Origin: Commensalibacter communis
Lineage (GTDB): Bacteria > Pseudomonadota > Alphaproteobacteria > Acetobacterales > Acetobacteraceae
Length of the DNA stretch: 64,000 bases
NCBI RefSeq assembly: GCF_947179015.1
Contig: NZ_CAMXCM010000003.1
Span: 223,495-287,494, forward strand
Direction of reading: 5' to 3'
Position numbers and translations under genes: made by a program. Positions 34,176 to 43,547 of the stretch are shown piece by piece. Each line of letters begins with the position of its first letter. Within the stretch, counting starts at the first letter, position 1. The notes beneath the pieces were generated by a model. The model saw only the letters and a list, made by a program, of their open reading frames with translations. It ran no database searches and had not been told where the DNA came from.

Positions 34176-34940
34176 ATGATTTTTGATATATTTGGAATCA
34201 TAACAGTAAATATTTCAAAAGTCATTTGGATACAACGTGTGACCCGTAACGAAAACCCATTTTATATTAAAAGTGAACATAAAATAAAATTAAAAGAAAA
34301 ACATGCTTTTTCTGATAAAGAATTGTTGGAAGAATTGTCAAGATGGATCCGTGTTAACAAAAACGTACCGGACTGGCCAAATTCTATTTTGTCGCGCTTT
34401 GGTTCGTTGCCTGCAATGTTACTGGCCAGCAAAGACGAATTGCAAAATGGGTTAGAGCTTTCTGAAAAAGAATCCGCAAACATCAAGTTATTTCACGAAG
34501 TTTGTATACGTTTATTAAAGGAAAAAATTTATAATTGTGATATTTTAAAAAACAAATATATGTTAATCAATTATCTAATTGCACATTTATCTCGTAAGCA
34601 AACAGAATGTTTTTATATATATTTCTTAGATCACAAAGGAGTGGTTCTCCAAGAAAGTTTACAAGGCATTGGAACGGTAAATACGACGTCTTTGTATATT
34701 AGAGAGGTTACTAAAAGTGCGCTGCAATGTAACGCATCACAGATAATCATGGTTCATAATCATCCTACCGGTGTTGCAAAACCATCTGAAGTCGATATTA
34801 AATTAACCGAGATGGTTGTGCATGCATTAAAAGTCGTTGATATTAAGGTTGTAGATCATTTAATTATCGGAAATGGCTGCTATTTTTCTTTCGAAGAAAA
34901 TAGCTTGATTACTCCTTCGAATATAAATCCTGCAACATAG
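34176..34940 (+). CDS. radC: RadC-like JAMM/MPN domain protein
   Basis: The RadC family carries a JAB1/MPN metalloprotease-like domain; its function is unsettled despite the historic DNA-repair name. The C-terminal half shows the zinc motif VHNHPTGVAKPSEVD (H-x-H-P then S and D), preceded by YFLDHKGVVLQESLQGIGTVNTTSLYIREVTKSAL, which is typical. The N-terminal half has a helix-hairpin-helix-like region (FSDKELLEELSRW, then LPAMLLASKDEL). The start is uncertain: the frame opens at GTG 34134 inside the argH start, ATG 34176 lacks a ribosome site, and GTG codons lie further in. The end overlaps the convergent purK end by 32 bp. Confidence 0.85.
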   Translation: MIFDIFGIITVNISKVIWIQRVTRNENPFYIKSEHKIKLKEKHAFSDKELLEELSRWIRVNKNVPDWPNSILSRFGSLPAMLLASKDELQNGLELSEKESANIKLFHEVCIRLLKEKIYNCDILKNKYMLINYLIAHLSRKQTECFYIYFLDHKGVVLQESLQGIGTVNTTSLYIREVTKSALQCNASQIIMVHNHPTGVAKPSEVDIKLTEMVVHALKVVDIKVVDHLIIGNGCYFSFEENSLITPSNINPAT

Positions 34941-36036
34941 CTCGAATCCCAAACTCGCCAGGTAAGCTGTTATAAGGAAAGAGAATATTGACATGCCCCA
35001 TTTTACGACCTGGTTTGGCAATCTCTTTGCCGTATAAATGACCGATAAGACCTGGCGTTGCCATGATTTTAGGCCAAAGCGCCATATCTTCTGGACCAAT
35101 AAGGTTTTTCATCACTGCATCAGAATGTCTGATTGCTGGGGGTAACGGAAGACCTGTTACGGCACGAATATGCATTTCAAATTGGTCGATAGGGCAAGCA
35201 TTCATTGTCCAATGGCCAGAATTATGAGGTCTTGGCGCAATTTCATTAACCAGAATTTTTCCGTCACGATCTATAAATAATTCAACTCCAAGAATACCAA
35301 TCAACTCTAATGCATTAGCAAGGTGTATAGCCAACTCTTGCACTTGTTGTCTGAGATCAGGTTGAATACGTGCAGGAACGAGAGTCAAATCTAGAATACT
35401 ATTCTTATGCTGATTTTCAGCGACATCAAATGTCTGCACGACACCATGAATATTACGCACAACCATGACGCTGACTTCACAAGCAAAATCTACTTTTTTC
35501 TCAGCAATTAAGGGATGAGGTTTTAAAGTGTGAAAGGCTGCTTCAAATTCATCTGGGTTATGTATAACGGCTTGACCTTTGCCATCATATCCAAGGCGAG
35601 TGGTTTTTAGAATAAAAGGATAACCGAACTTTGCCCCTGCTTTTTCTCCATCACTTGGTTGTTCAATTTTCAACCATTTCGTAGTAGGGATATCATGATC
35701 GTTTAGAAATGATTTTTCTAAGATACGATCTTGGCTAATCCGTAAAATATGGCCAGAGGGATGAACAGGGCGTATAGATGACAAAAGGTCGATCCCTTTA
35801 GCGTCTATATTTTCGAACTCAAAGGTAATGACATCAACTGCGTTAGCAAAGGATTCCAATATTTGTGGATCATCATAAGCACCAATTGTGGTATGTGAAG
35901 CCACTTGCCCAGCGGGTGGATCGGGAATGTCTGACAAAATATGGGTTTTAAAACCAAGTCGAGACGCAGCAACAGCTGACATACGTCCTAGCTGCCCTCC
36001 GCCAACTATACCAATGGTAGAATTAGGAGAAAGCAT
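34909..36036 (-). CDS. purK: N5-carboxyaminoimidazole ribonucleotide synthase
   Basis: PurK, an ATP-grasp enzyme, makes N5-CAIR from AIR, bicarbonate and ATP in purine synthesis. The 375-residue protein begins GIVGGGQLGRMSAVAASRLGF and shows FEFENID, the ATP-grasp KTTRLGYDGKGQ, EVSVMVVRN, and NEIAPRPHNSGHWTMNAC. It follows purE, whose product uses N5-CAIR, by 30 bp in the same direction. The C-terminal 10 codons overlap the radC end on the other strand. Confidence 0.96.
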   Translation of the reverse strand: MLSPNSTIGIVGGGQLGRMSAVAASRLGFKTHILSDIPDPPAGQVASHTTIGAYDDPQILESFANAVDVITFEFENIDAKGIDLLSSIRPVHPSGHILRISQDRILEKSFLNDHDIPTTKWLKIEQPSDGEKAGAKFGYPFILKTTRLGYDGKGQAVIHNPDEFEAAFHTLKPHPLIAEKKVDFACEVSVMVVRNIHGVVQTFDVAENQHKNSILDLTLVPARIQPDLRQQVQELAIHLANALELIGILGVELFIDRDGKILVNEIAPRPHNSGHWTMNACPIDQFEMHIRAVTGLPLPPAIRHSDAVMKNLIGPEDMALWPKIMATPGLIGHLYGKEIAKPGRKMGHVNILFPYNSLPGEFGIRAMLQDLYSKE

Positions 36037-36066
36037 TGAAAACCTCTTTATAAATAAATGTCGTGA

Positions 36067-36564
36067 TTATACGGGTGTTAACGCAACAGATTCTGTTTGC
36101 TTGGTGCGCCATTCTATCAAGCGTTGCTCGATATCTGAATTAGATAATGCAAGAATGGATGTCGCCATAATCGCTGCATTAATGGCCCCAGCTTTACCAA
36201 TAGCTAATGTTCCGACTGGAATACCCGCGGGCATTTGAACAATAGAGAGCAAGCTGTCCTTACCACTTAAGGCATGGGTTTGCATGGGAACCCCTAATAC
36301 AGGGAGATGTGTCCAAGCAGCGGTCATTCCAGGCAAATGTGCAGCACCGCCAGCTCCAGCGATAATGACTTTGATGCCTTTTGATGCTGCGCTTATTGAA
36401 TATTCTCTTAAACGATCGGGGGTGCGATGAGCAGAAACAATATTAACTTCGTGAGGAATGTTAAGTTCTCGAAGAAATGTAACCGCGTTACTCATAACGT
36501 CCCAGTCAGATTGGCTGCCCATAATGATACCAATAAGTGGTGCGTTCTGTTCAGATATGGACAT
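36067..36564 (-). CDS. purE: N5-CAIR mutase (class I PurE)
   Basis: PurE isomerises N5-CAIR to CAIR. The 165-residue protein has [14 protein letters not shown] (substrate phosphate loop, 11-24), [23 protein letters not shown] and [29 protein letters not shown], all class I signatures. It is paired with purK downstream and is 3 bp behind the DUF1013 gene, so the three are probably one transcript. Confidence 0.97.
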   Translation of the reverse strand: MSISEQNAPLIGIIMGSQSDWDVMSNAVTFLRELNIPHEVNIVSAHRTPDRLREYSISAASKGIKVIIAGAGGAAHLPGMTAAWTHLPVLGVPMQTHALSGKDSLLSIVQMPAGIPVGTLAIGKAGAINAAIMATSILALSNSDIEQRLIEWRTKQTESVALTPV

Positions 36565-36567
36565 ATT

Positions 36568-37245
36568 CTACTCTTGTTCTGAAGATTCAGCTTTATCTGA
36601 ATATTCTGCAAAGATTTGATTTATATCATATTCTGGTTCTTGCTTAGAAGAAGAGGGCGGTGCAGCAAAAGCATCTTCTAACGATTCAGCAGCTGGAACA
36701 ACAGGCGTTTCAATACCTTCTTTAGCAAATCGTTCATTGCCCTCGGCAATCGCAGCATTTAGATCCATTTGGCTACATAAGCCTAGAATTACAGGATCAC
36801 GAGGTTTGATATTGGGAGAATTCCAATGTTGTTTGTCTCTGACTTTAGCGATTGTATCTTTGGTTGTTCCCAGCAATTTTGCAATTTGTTGATCGAGTAG
36901 TTGAGGGTAATTACGAAGAATAAATGCAATTGCATCAGGACGATCATTCCGTTTGGAAATAGGGGTGTATCGCGCCCCTTTAGAGCGTCTGACGATTTGC
37001 ATTCTTGATGAAGACAAGCGTAGCTTGCGAGAAGAATCTGCTTCGCATCGAGAAATTTCTTCTTGTGTTAATTGCCCATTAGATACTGGATCGTAACCAA
37101 TTATACTTTGTGCAACTTCACCATCAGCGATTGCTTGCACTTCCAAAGGGTGCATACCGCAAAAATCTGCAATTTGGGTAAAGGTTAATGCAGTTTTTTC
37201 AATTAACCATACTGCAGTTGCTTTTGGCATAAGAGGTAAAGTCAT
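36568..37245 (-). CDS. trcR: DUF1013 family regulator (TrcR)
   Basis: This 225-residue protein is the DUF1013 family, known in alphaproteobacteria as the cell-cycle transcriptional regulator TrcR. The start is characteristic: LPLMPKATAVWLIEKTALTFTQIADFCGMHPLEVQAIADGE, a helix-turn-helix-like segment. RPDAIAFILRNYPQLLDQQIAKLLGTTKDTIAKVRDK forms a second HTH-like unit. The C-terminal 50 residues are acidic and low in complexity. It lies immediately upstream of purE-purK. The name comes from family knowledge; direct targets are not visible. Confidence 0.9.
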   Translation of the reverse strand: MTLPLMPKATAVWLIEKTALTFTQIADFCGMHPLEVQAIADGEVAQSIIGYDPVSNGQLTQEEISRCEADSSRKLRLSSSRMQIVRRSKGARYTPISKRNDRPDAIAFILRNYPQLLDQQIAKLLGTTKDTIAKVRDKQHWNSPNIKPRDPVILGLCSQMDLNAAIAEGNERFAKEGIETPVVPAAESLEDAFAAPPSSSKQEPEYDINQIFAEYSDKAESSEQE

Positions 37246-37426
37246 AATCGTCCTATGGAATAATTTAAAGGTATAATTAGATAATTATTATATAAAACAA
37301 GATATATACACCCTAATTTATATAATAATTATCATGGTAAAAGCAAATAAAATTAGAGTTAAGAAAAGGGAGACTCTTCTTAACTCTAAAAAAACCTTTT
37401 GATAATAATCATCAAAGAAGAACCTA

Positions 37427-37654
37427 TTAGCTCTTTTTTTGACCAATACCAGCAAAACGTTTATTAAATTTAGCAACTTGACCACGAGAATCATTGATAC
37501 GTTGCACACCAGTCCAGGCTGGATGAGACTTTGGATCAATATCAAGACGTAAGGTATCCCCACTTTTACCATAGCAAGAGCGAGTTTTGAATTCAGTACC
37601 ATCTGTCATGACAACAGTAATTTCGTGATACTCTGGGTGAATATCGGCTTTCAT
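37427..37654 (-). CDS. rpmE: 50S ribosomal protein L31
   Basis: The 75-residue protein matches bacterial L31: [29 protein letters not shown], then [12 protein letters not shown] and FNKRFAG. It has a single cysteine (C27) and lacks the CxxC pairs of the zinc-binding form, so it is a zinc-independent (C-minus) type, as is common in alphaproteobacteria. It is transcribed alone, about 180 bp before the DUF1013 gene. Confidence 0.95.
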   Translation of the reverse strand: MKADIHPEYHEITVVMTDGTEFKTRSCYGKSGDTLRLDIDPKSHPAWTGVQRINDSRGQVAKFNKRFAGIGQKKS

Positions 37655-37854
37655 GATTTTCTCTTAAACAGACTATAAAAACTCCGTTCGTTGACGGAGA
37701 AACAGGTTACCTTATAAACTTTTTATAAATTGAAATCAATCCATTCAATATAATCTTTTTTAATTTTTACTTTTTTTTTATTATTGGCAATACATATATA
37801 TAAGAATATTGTTTATCTGATATGGTTTTTATATAGAAATAAAGGAATAAAATT

Positions 37855-38331
37855 ATGAGTGACGAACCAATTTCAAGTAAATCTAGAACCCCCAAATGGT
37901 TATTGGATTTTCAAGCGTTTATTATGCGTGGAAATGTGATTGATTTAGCTGTCGGTATTATTGTTGGTGCTGCTTTTACTGGAATAGTCAATAGTTTAGT
38001 CAAAGATATTTTAAACCCAGTAATTGGTTTAATTATTGGAGGTATCGATTTTAGTAACTTATTTTTTACGTTAAAAGGGCAACATGTTCAAACTTTGGCA
38101 GAAGCACAAAAAATTGGTGCTGTTACATTAAATGTAGGTGTATTTTTAAACGCTGTTATTCAATTTATTATCGTTGGTTTTGCAGTTTTTTGGTTCGTAC
38201 GAATTTTGAATAAATTTTATGTAAGCTCTAAAAAGAAAGAAGCAGAAGCACCTAAGAAACCATCAAATGAAGAGGTTTTGTTGGGTGAGATCAGAGATGC
38301 TTTGGTTGCACAAAGTAAAAATAATCGTTAA
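37855..38331 (+). CDS. mscL: large-conductance mechanosensitive channel
   Basis: MscL opens under membrane tension to release solutes on osmotic downshock. The 158-residue protein has the amphipathic N-terminal helix and first membrane helix FIMRGNVIDLAVGIIVGAAFTGIVNSLVKDILNPVIGLI, a periplasmic loop, the second helix (AVIQFIIVGFAVFWFVRI) and the cytosolic C-terminal bundle. An AAAGGAA ribosome site precedes the ATG. The N-terminal extension of about ten residues is slightly longer than in E. coli. Confidence 0.96.
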   Translation: MSDEPISSKSRTPKWLLDFQAFIMRGNVIDLAVGIIVGAAFTGIVNSLVKDILNPVIGLIIGGIDFSNLFFTLKGQHVQTLAEAQKIGAVTLNVGVFLNAVIQFIIVGFAVFWFVRILNKFYVSSKKKEAEAPKKPSNEEVLLGEIRDALVAQSKNNR

Positions 38332-38369
38332 ATAAAATTACCTATAAACGATATGCAAAGTTTTAATGA

Positions 38370-38693
38370 ATGAAAAGAATTAAGCATTTGTTGATTATTG
38401 CTCTTTTGTTGTTCCCATCTGTGGGATGTCAAATGGATAGAGCAAGCAATTCCCTTGATGAACCAACATTGCGTTCAGTTGCAAAAAATTATTTATTTGT
38501 TCACGGAATGTGTATGGGATATTTACAAAACCCATCGGTAACAAAAGATCAATTTAATGCGTTGTTTCAATTAGATCAACAGGCTAAACTATCGGTAATT
38601 AAGGCGCTTAACAGTCCAAATAAGACTAATTTAGAGCAGGCTCAATATTTAATGAAACAAATTATTGCTTTTCTTACAGTTAATAAGGCATAG
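38370..38693 (+). CDS. small lipoprotein of unknown function
   Basis: The 107-residue protein has a typical lipoprotein signal (MKRIKHLLIIALLLFPSVGC, C20) and a helical mature part of about 87 residues with two cysteine-free amphipathic helices and one MCMG cluster. I do not recognise a family. It begins 38 bp after mscL on the same strand and ends at a bidirectional terminator shared with secF, so it is probably co-transcribed with mscL. Confidence 0.65.
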   Translation: MKRIKHLLIIALLLFPSVGCQMDRASNSLDEPTLRSVAKNYLFVHGMCMGYLQNPSVTKDQFNALFQLDQQAKLSVIKALNSPNKTNLEQAQYLMKQIIAFLTVNKA

Positions 38694-38703
38694 CGCTATT
38701 GAT

Positions 38704-38741
38704 AAAAAAAAGTAGCTTAAAATAAATAAGCTACTTTTTTT
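38704..38741. terminator. bidirectional intrinsic terminator
   Basis: A-rich arm plus AGTAGCTTA (38711-38719) pairs with TAAGCTACT (38727-38735) around a 7-nt loop, flanked by A7 on one side and T6 or more on the other. Each strand therefore ends in a U-run, and it serves the lipoprotein gene (+) and secF (-). Confidence 0.9.
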
Positions 38742-38756
38742 GTTTAACTTAATTTG

Positions 38757-39695
38757 TTATGAATTTTTCTTTGAACGTCTTCTTAGGCTGCCTTCTTCCA
38801 TAAATAACAATAATGGTGCAGCGATAAATATTGAAGAGGATGTCCCCACTACAATACCAAATAACATTACCCAAGCAAAACCTGACAATGAAGCCCCACC
38901 AAAAAGCGCAAGAGGTAATGCAGCCAAAAATACGGTTGAGGATGTCGCCAAGGTTCGGCTCAGCGTTTCATTGATTGACATATCAATCAACTCACGAATG
39001 GGCATAGAATGATATTTGCGTAAATTTTCTCTGACACGATCATAAACAACGACTTTATCGTTAGTGGAATATCCTAAAATCGTTAAAAGCGCAGCAACCA
39101 TTACCAAATCAAATTCAAAATGAGTAATGACTAGAAAACCAATTGCTTTGGTAAGGTCTAATACAAGGGTAATAATCGCACTGACGGCGAACTCCCATTC
39201 GAATCTAAACCAAATATAGAGCATAATCATCAGCAAGCTGAAACCCAATGCCAGCAAACCATGTCGAAATAATTCCGAAGAAACAGAGGCTCCAACTGCA
39301 TCAGCACGAACAATTTTTGTGCCATCTTGTGCAGAGGTTACCGCTTGTTTTACTTGATTAATCAAGGTTTGTGTCGCTTCGGTATTGTTTTCTTTGGGTG
39401 CATCCAAACGAATCAACACGCTGTTCTTAGCCCCAAATTGTTGCAAGCCAGCAGCAGAAATATGAGCTTGATTTAACTCCATCCTGATTTTTGCAAAATC
39501 AGCAGGGCCTTGAGTTTGGGCTTCAACAACGATACCGCCGCGAAAATCCAGCCCAAGCGTTAAACCTGGGTGAAGAAAGAGGATCAAAGACGCAATAGAG
39601 AGAACCGCAGAAGTAATTAACCCAATAAAGCGCCCACGCATAAAGTTAATTTTAGTGCCATTGGGGACTAAATGTAATAAAGGACGTCCTAGCAT
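38757..39695 (-). CDS. secF: protein translocase subunit SecF
   Basis: SecDF uses the proton gradient to pull exported proteins through SecYEG. The 312-residue SecF has six membrane helices, starting after INFMRGRFIGLITSAVLSIASLILFLHPGL. It also has the LGLDFRGG motif, a periplasmic P4-type domain, the VGASVSSEL element, and the ILGYSTNDKVVVYDRVREN segment with SINETLSRTLATS. ATG 39695 is preferred: the frame opens at 39740, but that would overlap secD. It is 10 bp behind secD. Confidence 0.95.
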   Translation of the reverse strand: MLGRPLLHLVPNGTKINFMRGRFIGLITSAVLSIASLILFLHPGLTLGLDFRGGIVVEAQTQGPADFAKIRMELNQAHISAAGLQQFGAKNSVLIRLDAPKENNTEATQTLINQVKQAVTSAQDGTKIVRADAVGASVSSELFRHGLLALGFSLLMIMLYIWFRFEWEFAVSAIITLVLDLTKAIGFLVITHFEFDLVMVAALLTILGYSTNDKVVVYDRVRENLRKYHSMPIRELIDMSINETLSRTLATSSTVFLAALPLALFGGASLSGFAWVMLFGIVVGTSSSIFIAAPLLLFMEEGSLRRRSKKNS

Positions 39696-39705
39696 GTTCT
39701 TTCTT

Positions 39706-41265
39706 TCAAACTGGTAATTCTTTGGGACGAGTAACCGCATACCAGCGGATAATCAACATCCAAGACAAGCATAAAGTCGTAAAGATTGTGGTTACAATAC
39801 CAATGGTAATGGTCAATGCAAAACCACGAACCGGTCCTGTACCAAAAATAAAGAGCATTACGTGAGATAAAAATGCGGTCACATTACTATCAATAATGGT
39901 GCTTAACGCTCTGTCAAATCCTGCTTGTAAAGCATTCAAGGGGGTTCTTCCGTTACGAACTTCTTCTCTGATACGTTCATTAATTAAGATGTTTGCATCA
40001 ACAGCCATACCAAGGGTCAATAACATCCCCGCCATACCTGGCAAGGTCAATGTTGCTTCGAACAAAGACAAAATAGCTGTCATTAAAATAAGGTTGGCAA
40101 ATAACGCAACGTCTGCATAAAATCCAAAACGACCATAAAAAACAAGCATAAAGACGATAACCAAAGCAAAACCAACAGCAAGGCTAATCGCGCCAGCACG
40201 GATTGCGTCTTCACCCAAAGAAGCCCCAATTGTGCGTTCTTCGATGATTTTCAATGGTGCTGGCAAAGCCCCAGAACGTAGCATTAATGCAAGGTCAGTG
40301 GCTTTTTGTACTGTAAAACCACCAGTGATTTGGCCACTACCACCAGGAATAACGCCTCTTATGACGGGGGCTGTAATGACTTGATTATCCAACACAATCG
40401 CAAAAGGTTTACCAATATTAGCTCTGGTTACATTGGCAAAAGCTTGGGCACCAGCGGTATCAAATTGAAAGTTAACTGCATATTCGCCACTTTGTTGATC
40501 CATTCCCGCACTGGCATTGGTAAGCTCTGAGCCATCAACTTCGACATGGTCACGAATAGGTAGTTTTCTGGAGGGATCTTCCATCATTGGCATAAAGGTT
40601 ACACCAGGTGGAGGGAAGTCAGGGTTGGTTGCATTTTCATCCAACAGATGAAATGTCATTTTTGCCGTTGTACCCAATAGTTTTTTAATACGATCAGGAT
40701 CATCAACACCAGGAAGCTGAACAACAATACGATCTTCGCCTTGACGCGTAATCGAAGGATCAACAGCTCCTGTTGCATCAATACGTTTTCTGACAATCTC
40801 AATCGATTGTGCAATGGCATCGCTGCCACGTTGTTTCATCGCATCTTGGGAAAGGGTCAGCGTAATTTGATCATTCGGCGCAGCACTGATGCTAAATTCA
40901 TTAATAACCGCTTTGGGCATTGCATTTAATGCTTTTAACACAGCGTCTTTTTCAGAAGAGCTGCGCAAAGTAAAGCTGATCGTATGATCTTTGTCAGAGC
41001 TGTGAATATCTTTATACCCCAAATCTTTGGAGATCAGAGTTTGGCGTATATTATCGCTGAGTGTTTGCAGTCGATTTTTGGTAAGCGCATTCAAATCAAT
41101 TTGCATTAATAAATAAGAACCACCCCGTAAATCCAACCCAAGATGGACTTGACGCCACGGAATTTTGGGTGAGGGAGCAGACATAAAATTCGGTAAACAT
41201 AATAATAGCCCAATAAAACAGGTAAGAATAACCAGGGCTAGCTTCTTGCGGCTGTAATACATCAT
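39706..41265 (-). CDS. secD: protein translocase subunit SecD
   Basis: The 519-residue SecD has an N-terminal membrane helix (about 8-25) and the LGLDLRGGSYLLMQID motif. The large periplasmic P1 domain carries VVQLPGVDDPDRIKKLLGTTAKMTFHLLD and GQITGGF. Five further helices include ANILINERIREEVRNG, GFDRALSTIIDSNVTAFL and the LLTLGMAVDAN motif. Length and order match alphaproteobacterial SecD-SecF pairs. yajC, often upstream, is not present here. Confidence 0.96.
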   Translation of the reverse strand: MMYYSRKKLALVILTCFIGLLLCLPNFMSAPSPKIPWRQVHLGLDLRGGSYLLMQIDLNALTKNRLQTLSDNIRQTLISKDLGYKDIHSSDKDHTISFTLRSSSEKDAVLKALNAMPKAVINEFSISAAPNDQITLTLSQDAMKQRGSDAIAQSIEIVRKRIDATGAVDPSITRQGEDRIVVQLPGVDDPDRIKKLLGTTAKMTFHLLDENATNPDFPPPGVTFMPMMEDPSRKLPIRDHVEVDGSELTNASAGMDQQSGEYAVNFQFDTAGAQAFANVTRANIGKPFAIVLDNQVITAPVIRGVIPGGSGQITGGFTVQKATDLALMLRSGALPAPLKIIEERTIGASLGEDAIRAGAISLAVGFALVIVFMLVFYGRFGFYADVALFANLILMTAILSLFEATLTLPGMAGMLLTLGMAVDANILINERIREEVRNGRTPLNALQAGFDRALSTIIDSNVTAFLSHVMLFIFGTGPVRGFALTITIGIVTTIFTTLCLSWMLIIRWYAVTRPKELPV

Positions 41266-41789
41266 CGCAGTAACGACTAAATCCTTATTTATAGACCATA
41301 ATGGACTAAAAATGGTTGATGAAAACGCTTAACGACGATGTCGTTATGACGCATGGTGTGTAATAGTGTTTTAGTAAACAGCTAAAATTTAATAAGATAC
41401 AAGCTATATAAAACAAAATTGAACAGTATAAAATAGAATAATATAAATTTGTTACTCATTTACACTATCATAAGCAAAAAAAATATAATGAATTAAAAAT
41501 ATGTTGTCAGTAATTTCTATATCTACATCAGTTTGAAGGCTGTGTGGCTATGCCTTTGAGAGATCAATTGTAATAAATATATAATGATAATTTACTGTGA
41601 ATAATTTTAGCTATCTATAGTGTGAAATCAGGCATCAAGTAATAAATTAGAATTAATACTTTTCAAAGGAAACTAAAATAGACCTAGAAACCAGAGAAAA
41701 ATATTTTTATTGTGTTTATGGTATGCCATCATGATTTTAAACAATTATTAATAATTACAGTAAAATACATTTGAAAAAAAGATTTCAGC
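41266..41789. other. 524-bp gene-free interval between divergent genes
   Basis: This AT-rich spacer separates divergently transcribed secD and the Gfo/Idh gene and must hold both promoters. I see no reading frame with codon-like composition, no tRNA-like fold and no clear repeat or terminator. Confidence 0.5.
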
Positions 41790-42788
41790 ATGAAAGAAAA
41801 AACAATGTTACGAGTAGGAATTGCAGGGGCAGGATATTTTGGACGATTTCATGCGTTAAAGGCGGCTGCGTCTAAACGTGAAGAGTTGATTGGGATTTAT
41901 GATCCGATTATTGAGAATGCCGAGCGTGTTGGCAAAGAGGCTGGAAATGTGCCTTATATGCCTTTGGACGAATTATTGGATCAATGTGATGCGTTGATTA
42001 TTGCTGCCCCAGCTGAGGAGCATTACAGGTTGGCGGTTCAAGCCATTCAAGTGGGTAAGCATGTCTTGATTGAGAAACCGATTGCTTCGACCCTAGAGCA
42101 GGCAGATCATTTGATCGAGCTTTCCAAAGAAAAAAATGTTGTTTTGCAAGTGGGTCATTTGCTGCGTTATTCTGCTGAACAAAAAGCCATTACGGAACGA
42201 ATTAAACGCCCACTTTATATTGAAACGACACGCATAGCACCATTTAAACCTCGAGGGGTTGATGTTTCTGTGGTTCTTGATTTGATGATCCATGATTTGG
42301 ATTTGGTGATGGCGATTGTGAATTCTCCGATTGATAAAGTTGATGCGTTAGGGGCTGCGGTGACTTCGGAATTTGAAGATATCGCCAATGCAAGGGTGAC
42401 TTTTGTTAATGGTTGCGTTGCCACGATTGCTGCCAGTCGGATTTCTTTGAAAACAGAGCGTAAAATGCGGATTTTCTCGGAAGAAGGATATTTATCGGCA
42501 GATTTTATGGAAAAACAACTCGTGATGATCGGTCGAGAAAAAGGTTTGCCTCTGCCTGGCACCAATGGGTTCAGACGCGAAGCCGTCAAATGGAAAGATC
42601 ATGATAACCTGGAACAAGAACACGCAGCCTTTGCAGCTTCTTGCCTTGATGGCGCACCTGTGATTGTCGATGCTGTGGCTGGACGAAATGCGTTGGAAGC
42701 CGCTTTGGCAGTGATTAGTAGTGTTAAGGAATCAAGAGAAAGAATGCAAGCATCAGGGTTGTTAAGCTCGAAGAAGATGAGTTTTTGA
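41790..42788 (+). CDS. Gfo/Idh/MocA family NAD(P)-dependent oxidoreductase
   Basis: The 332-residue protein has the N-terminal Rossmann motif VGIAGAGYFGRFHALK and the catalytic EKPIA (LIEKPIASTLEQA) with the following VGHLLRYS. The Gfo/Idh C-terminal domain contains the H-D pair of the family (VVLDLMIHDLDLVMAI). The substrate is unknown. Related oxidoreductases in acetic acid bacteria and other groups sit in lipid A gene clusters, where GnnA-type members oxidise UDP-GlcNAc at C3. This one stands alone here, so that function is only a possibility. Two in-frame starts are close (41790 and a second ATG five codons later). Confidence 0.85.
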   Translation: MKEKTMLRVGIAGAGYFGRFHALKAAASKREELIGIYDPIIENAERVGKEAGNVPYMPLDELLDQCDALIIAAPAEEHYRLAVQAIQVGKHVLIEKPIASTLEQADHLIELSKEKNVVLQVGHLLRYSAEQKAITERIKRPLYIETTRIAPFKPRGVDVSVVLDLMIHDLDLVMAIVNSPIDKVDALGAAVTSEFEDIANARVTFVNGCVATIAASRISLKTERKMRIFSEEGYLSADFMEKQLVMIGREKGLPLPGTNGFRREAVKWKDHDNLEQEHAAFAASCLDGAPVIVDAVAGRNALEAALAVISSVKESRERMQASGLLSSKKMSF

Positions 42789-42791
42789 TTT

Positions 42792-42834
42792 TAAATGGAA
42801 GAAATCAACCTTTCCATTTGAAAGATAGGTTGAT
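42792..42834. terminator. possible hairpin between convergent genes
   Basis: ATCAACCT (42804-42811) pairs with AGGTTGAT (42827-42834) over 8 bp with a 15-nt loop. A competing AAATGGA/TCCATTT stem overlaps it. It lies between the convergent ends of the Gfo/Idh gene and arsH; no strong T-run follows. Confidence 0.4.
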
Positions 42835-42837
42835 GAA

Positions 42838-43542
42838 CTATATTTCTTTCTGATTAACCCGTTTTGACAATTCTTCTGCACTTTCGATGCGTTCAGAATA
42901 GCGGTTAGTTAAATAATTACTTTGTCCCCTGGTTAGTAATGTGAATTTATATAGCTCTTCCATCACATCGACGATACGATCATAATAAGGAGATGGTTTC
43001 ATACGGTCTTGCTCATCAAATTCTAAAAAAGCTTTGGGAACAGAGGATTGATTAGGAATAGTAATCATCCTCATCCATCGTCCTAAAATACGCATTTGAT
43101 TCACGGTATTAAAGGATTGTGATCCACCACAGACTTGCATTAATGCCAAGGTCTTGCCTTGAGTATTTCGAATAGCTCCAGCAGCTAATGGGATCCAATC
43201 AATTTGAGCTTTTAAAATAGAGCTCATCGAGCCATGACGCTCGGGAGAACACCATACCATGCTCTCTGACCATGCTAATAATTTATAAAGTTCTTTGACT
43301 TTTGGATGAGTATTGTCTGCGTTTTCGGGCAAAGGCAATCCTTTGGGATGAAATATTTTTACCTTACCACCAAAATATTCTAGAATTCGGCCTGCTTCTT
43401 GCACTGCCAACCGACTATAAGATTTCTCACGGTTAGAACCATAAAGTAATAAAAAACGTGGTGGATGGGTTAAGTTTTTAGCTTGCACTTTGTCAAAAGA
43501 AGGTTTTTCAATTTGTTCTATATGAATATTTGGAAGAGCCAT
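42838..43542 (-). CDS. arsH: organoarsenical NADPH-dependent FMN reductase ArsH
   Basis: ArsH is a flavodoxin-fold NADPH:FMN oxidoreductase that oxidises trivalent methylarsenicals and affords resistance to them. The 234-residue protein shows [19 protein letters not shown] (FMN phosphate loop), [22 protein letters not shown] and [23 protein letters not shown], the ArsH signature region. It is the third gene of arsR-acr3-arsH and starts 5 bp after the acr3 stop. Confidence 0.95.
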   Translation of the reverse strand: MALPNIHIEQIEKPSFDKVQAKNLTHPPRFLLLYGSNREKSYSRLAVQEAGRILEYFGGKVKIFHPKGLPLPENADNTHPKVKELYKLLAWSESMVWCSPERHGSMSSILKAQIDWIPLAAGAIRNTQGKTLALMQVCGGSQSFNTVNQMRILGRWMRMITIPNQSSVPKAFLEFDEQDRMKPSPYYDRIVDVMEELYKFTLLTRGQSNYLTNRYSERIESAEELSKRVNQKEI

Positions 43543-43547
43543 GCGGA

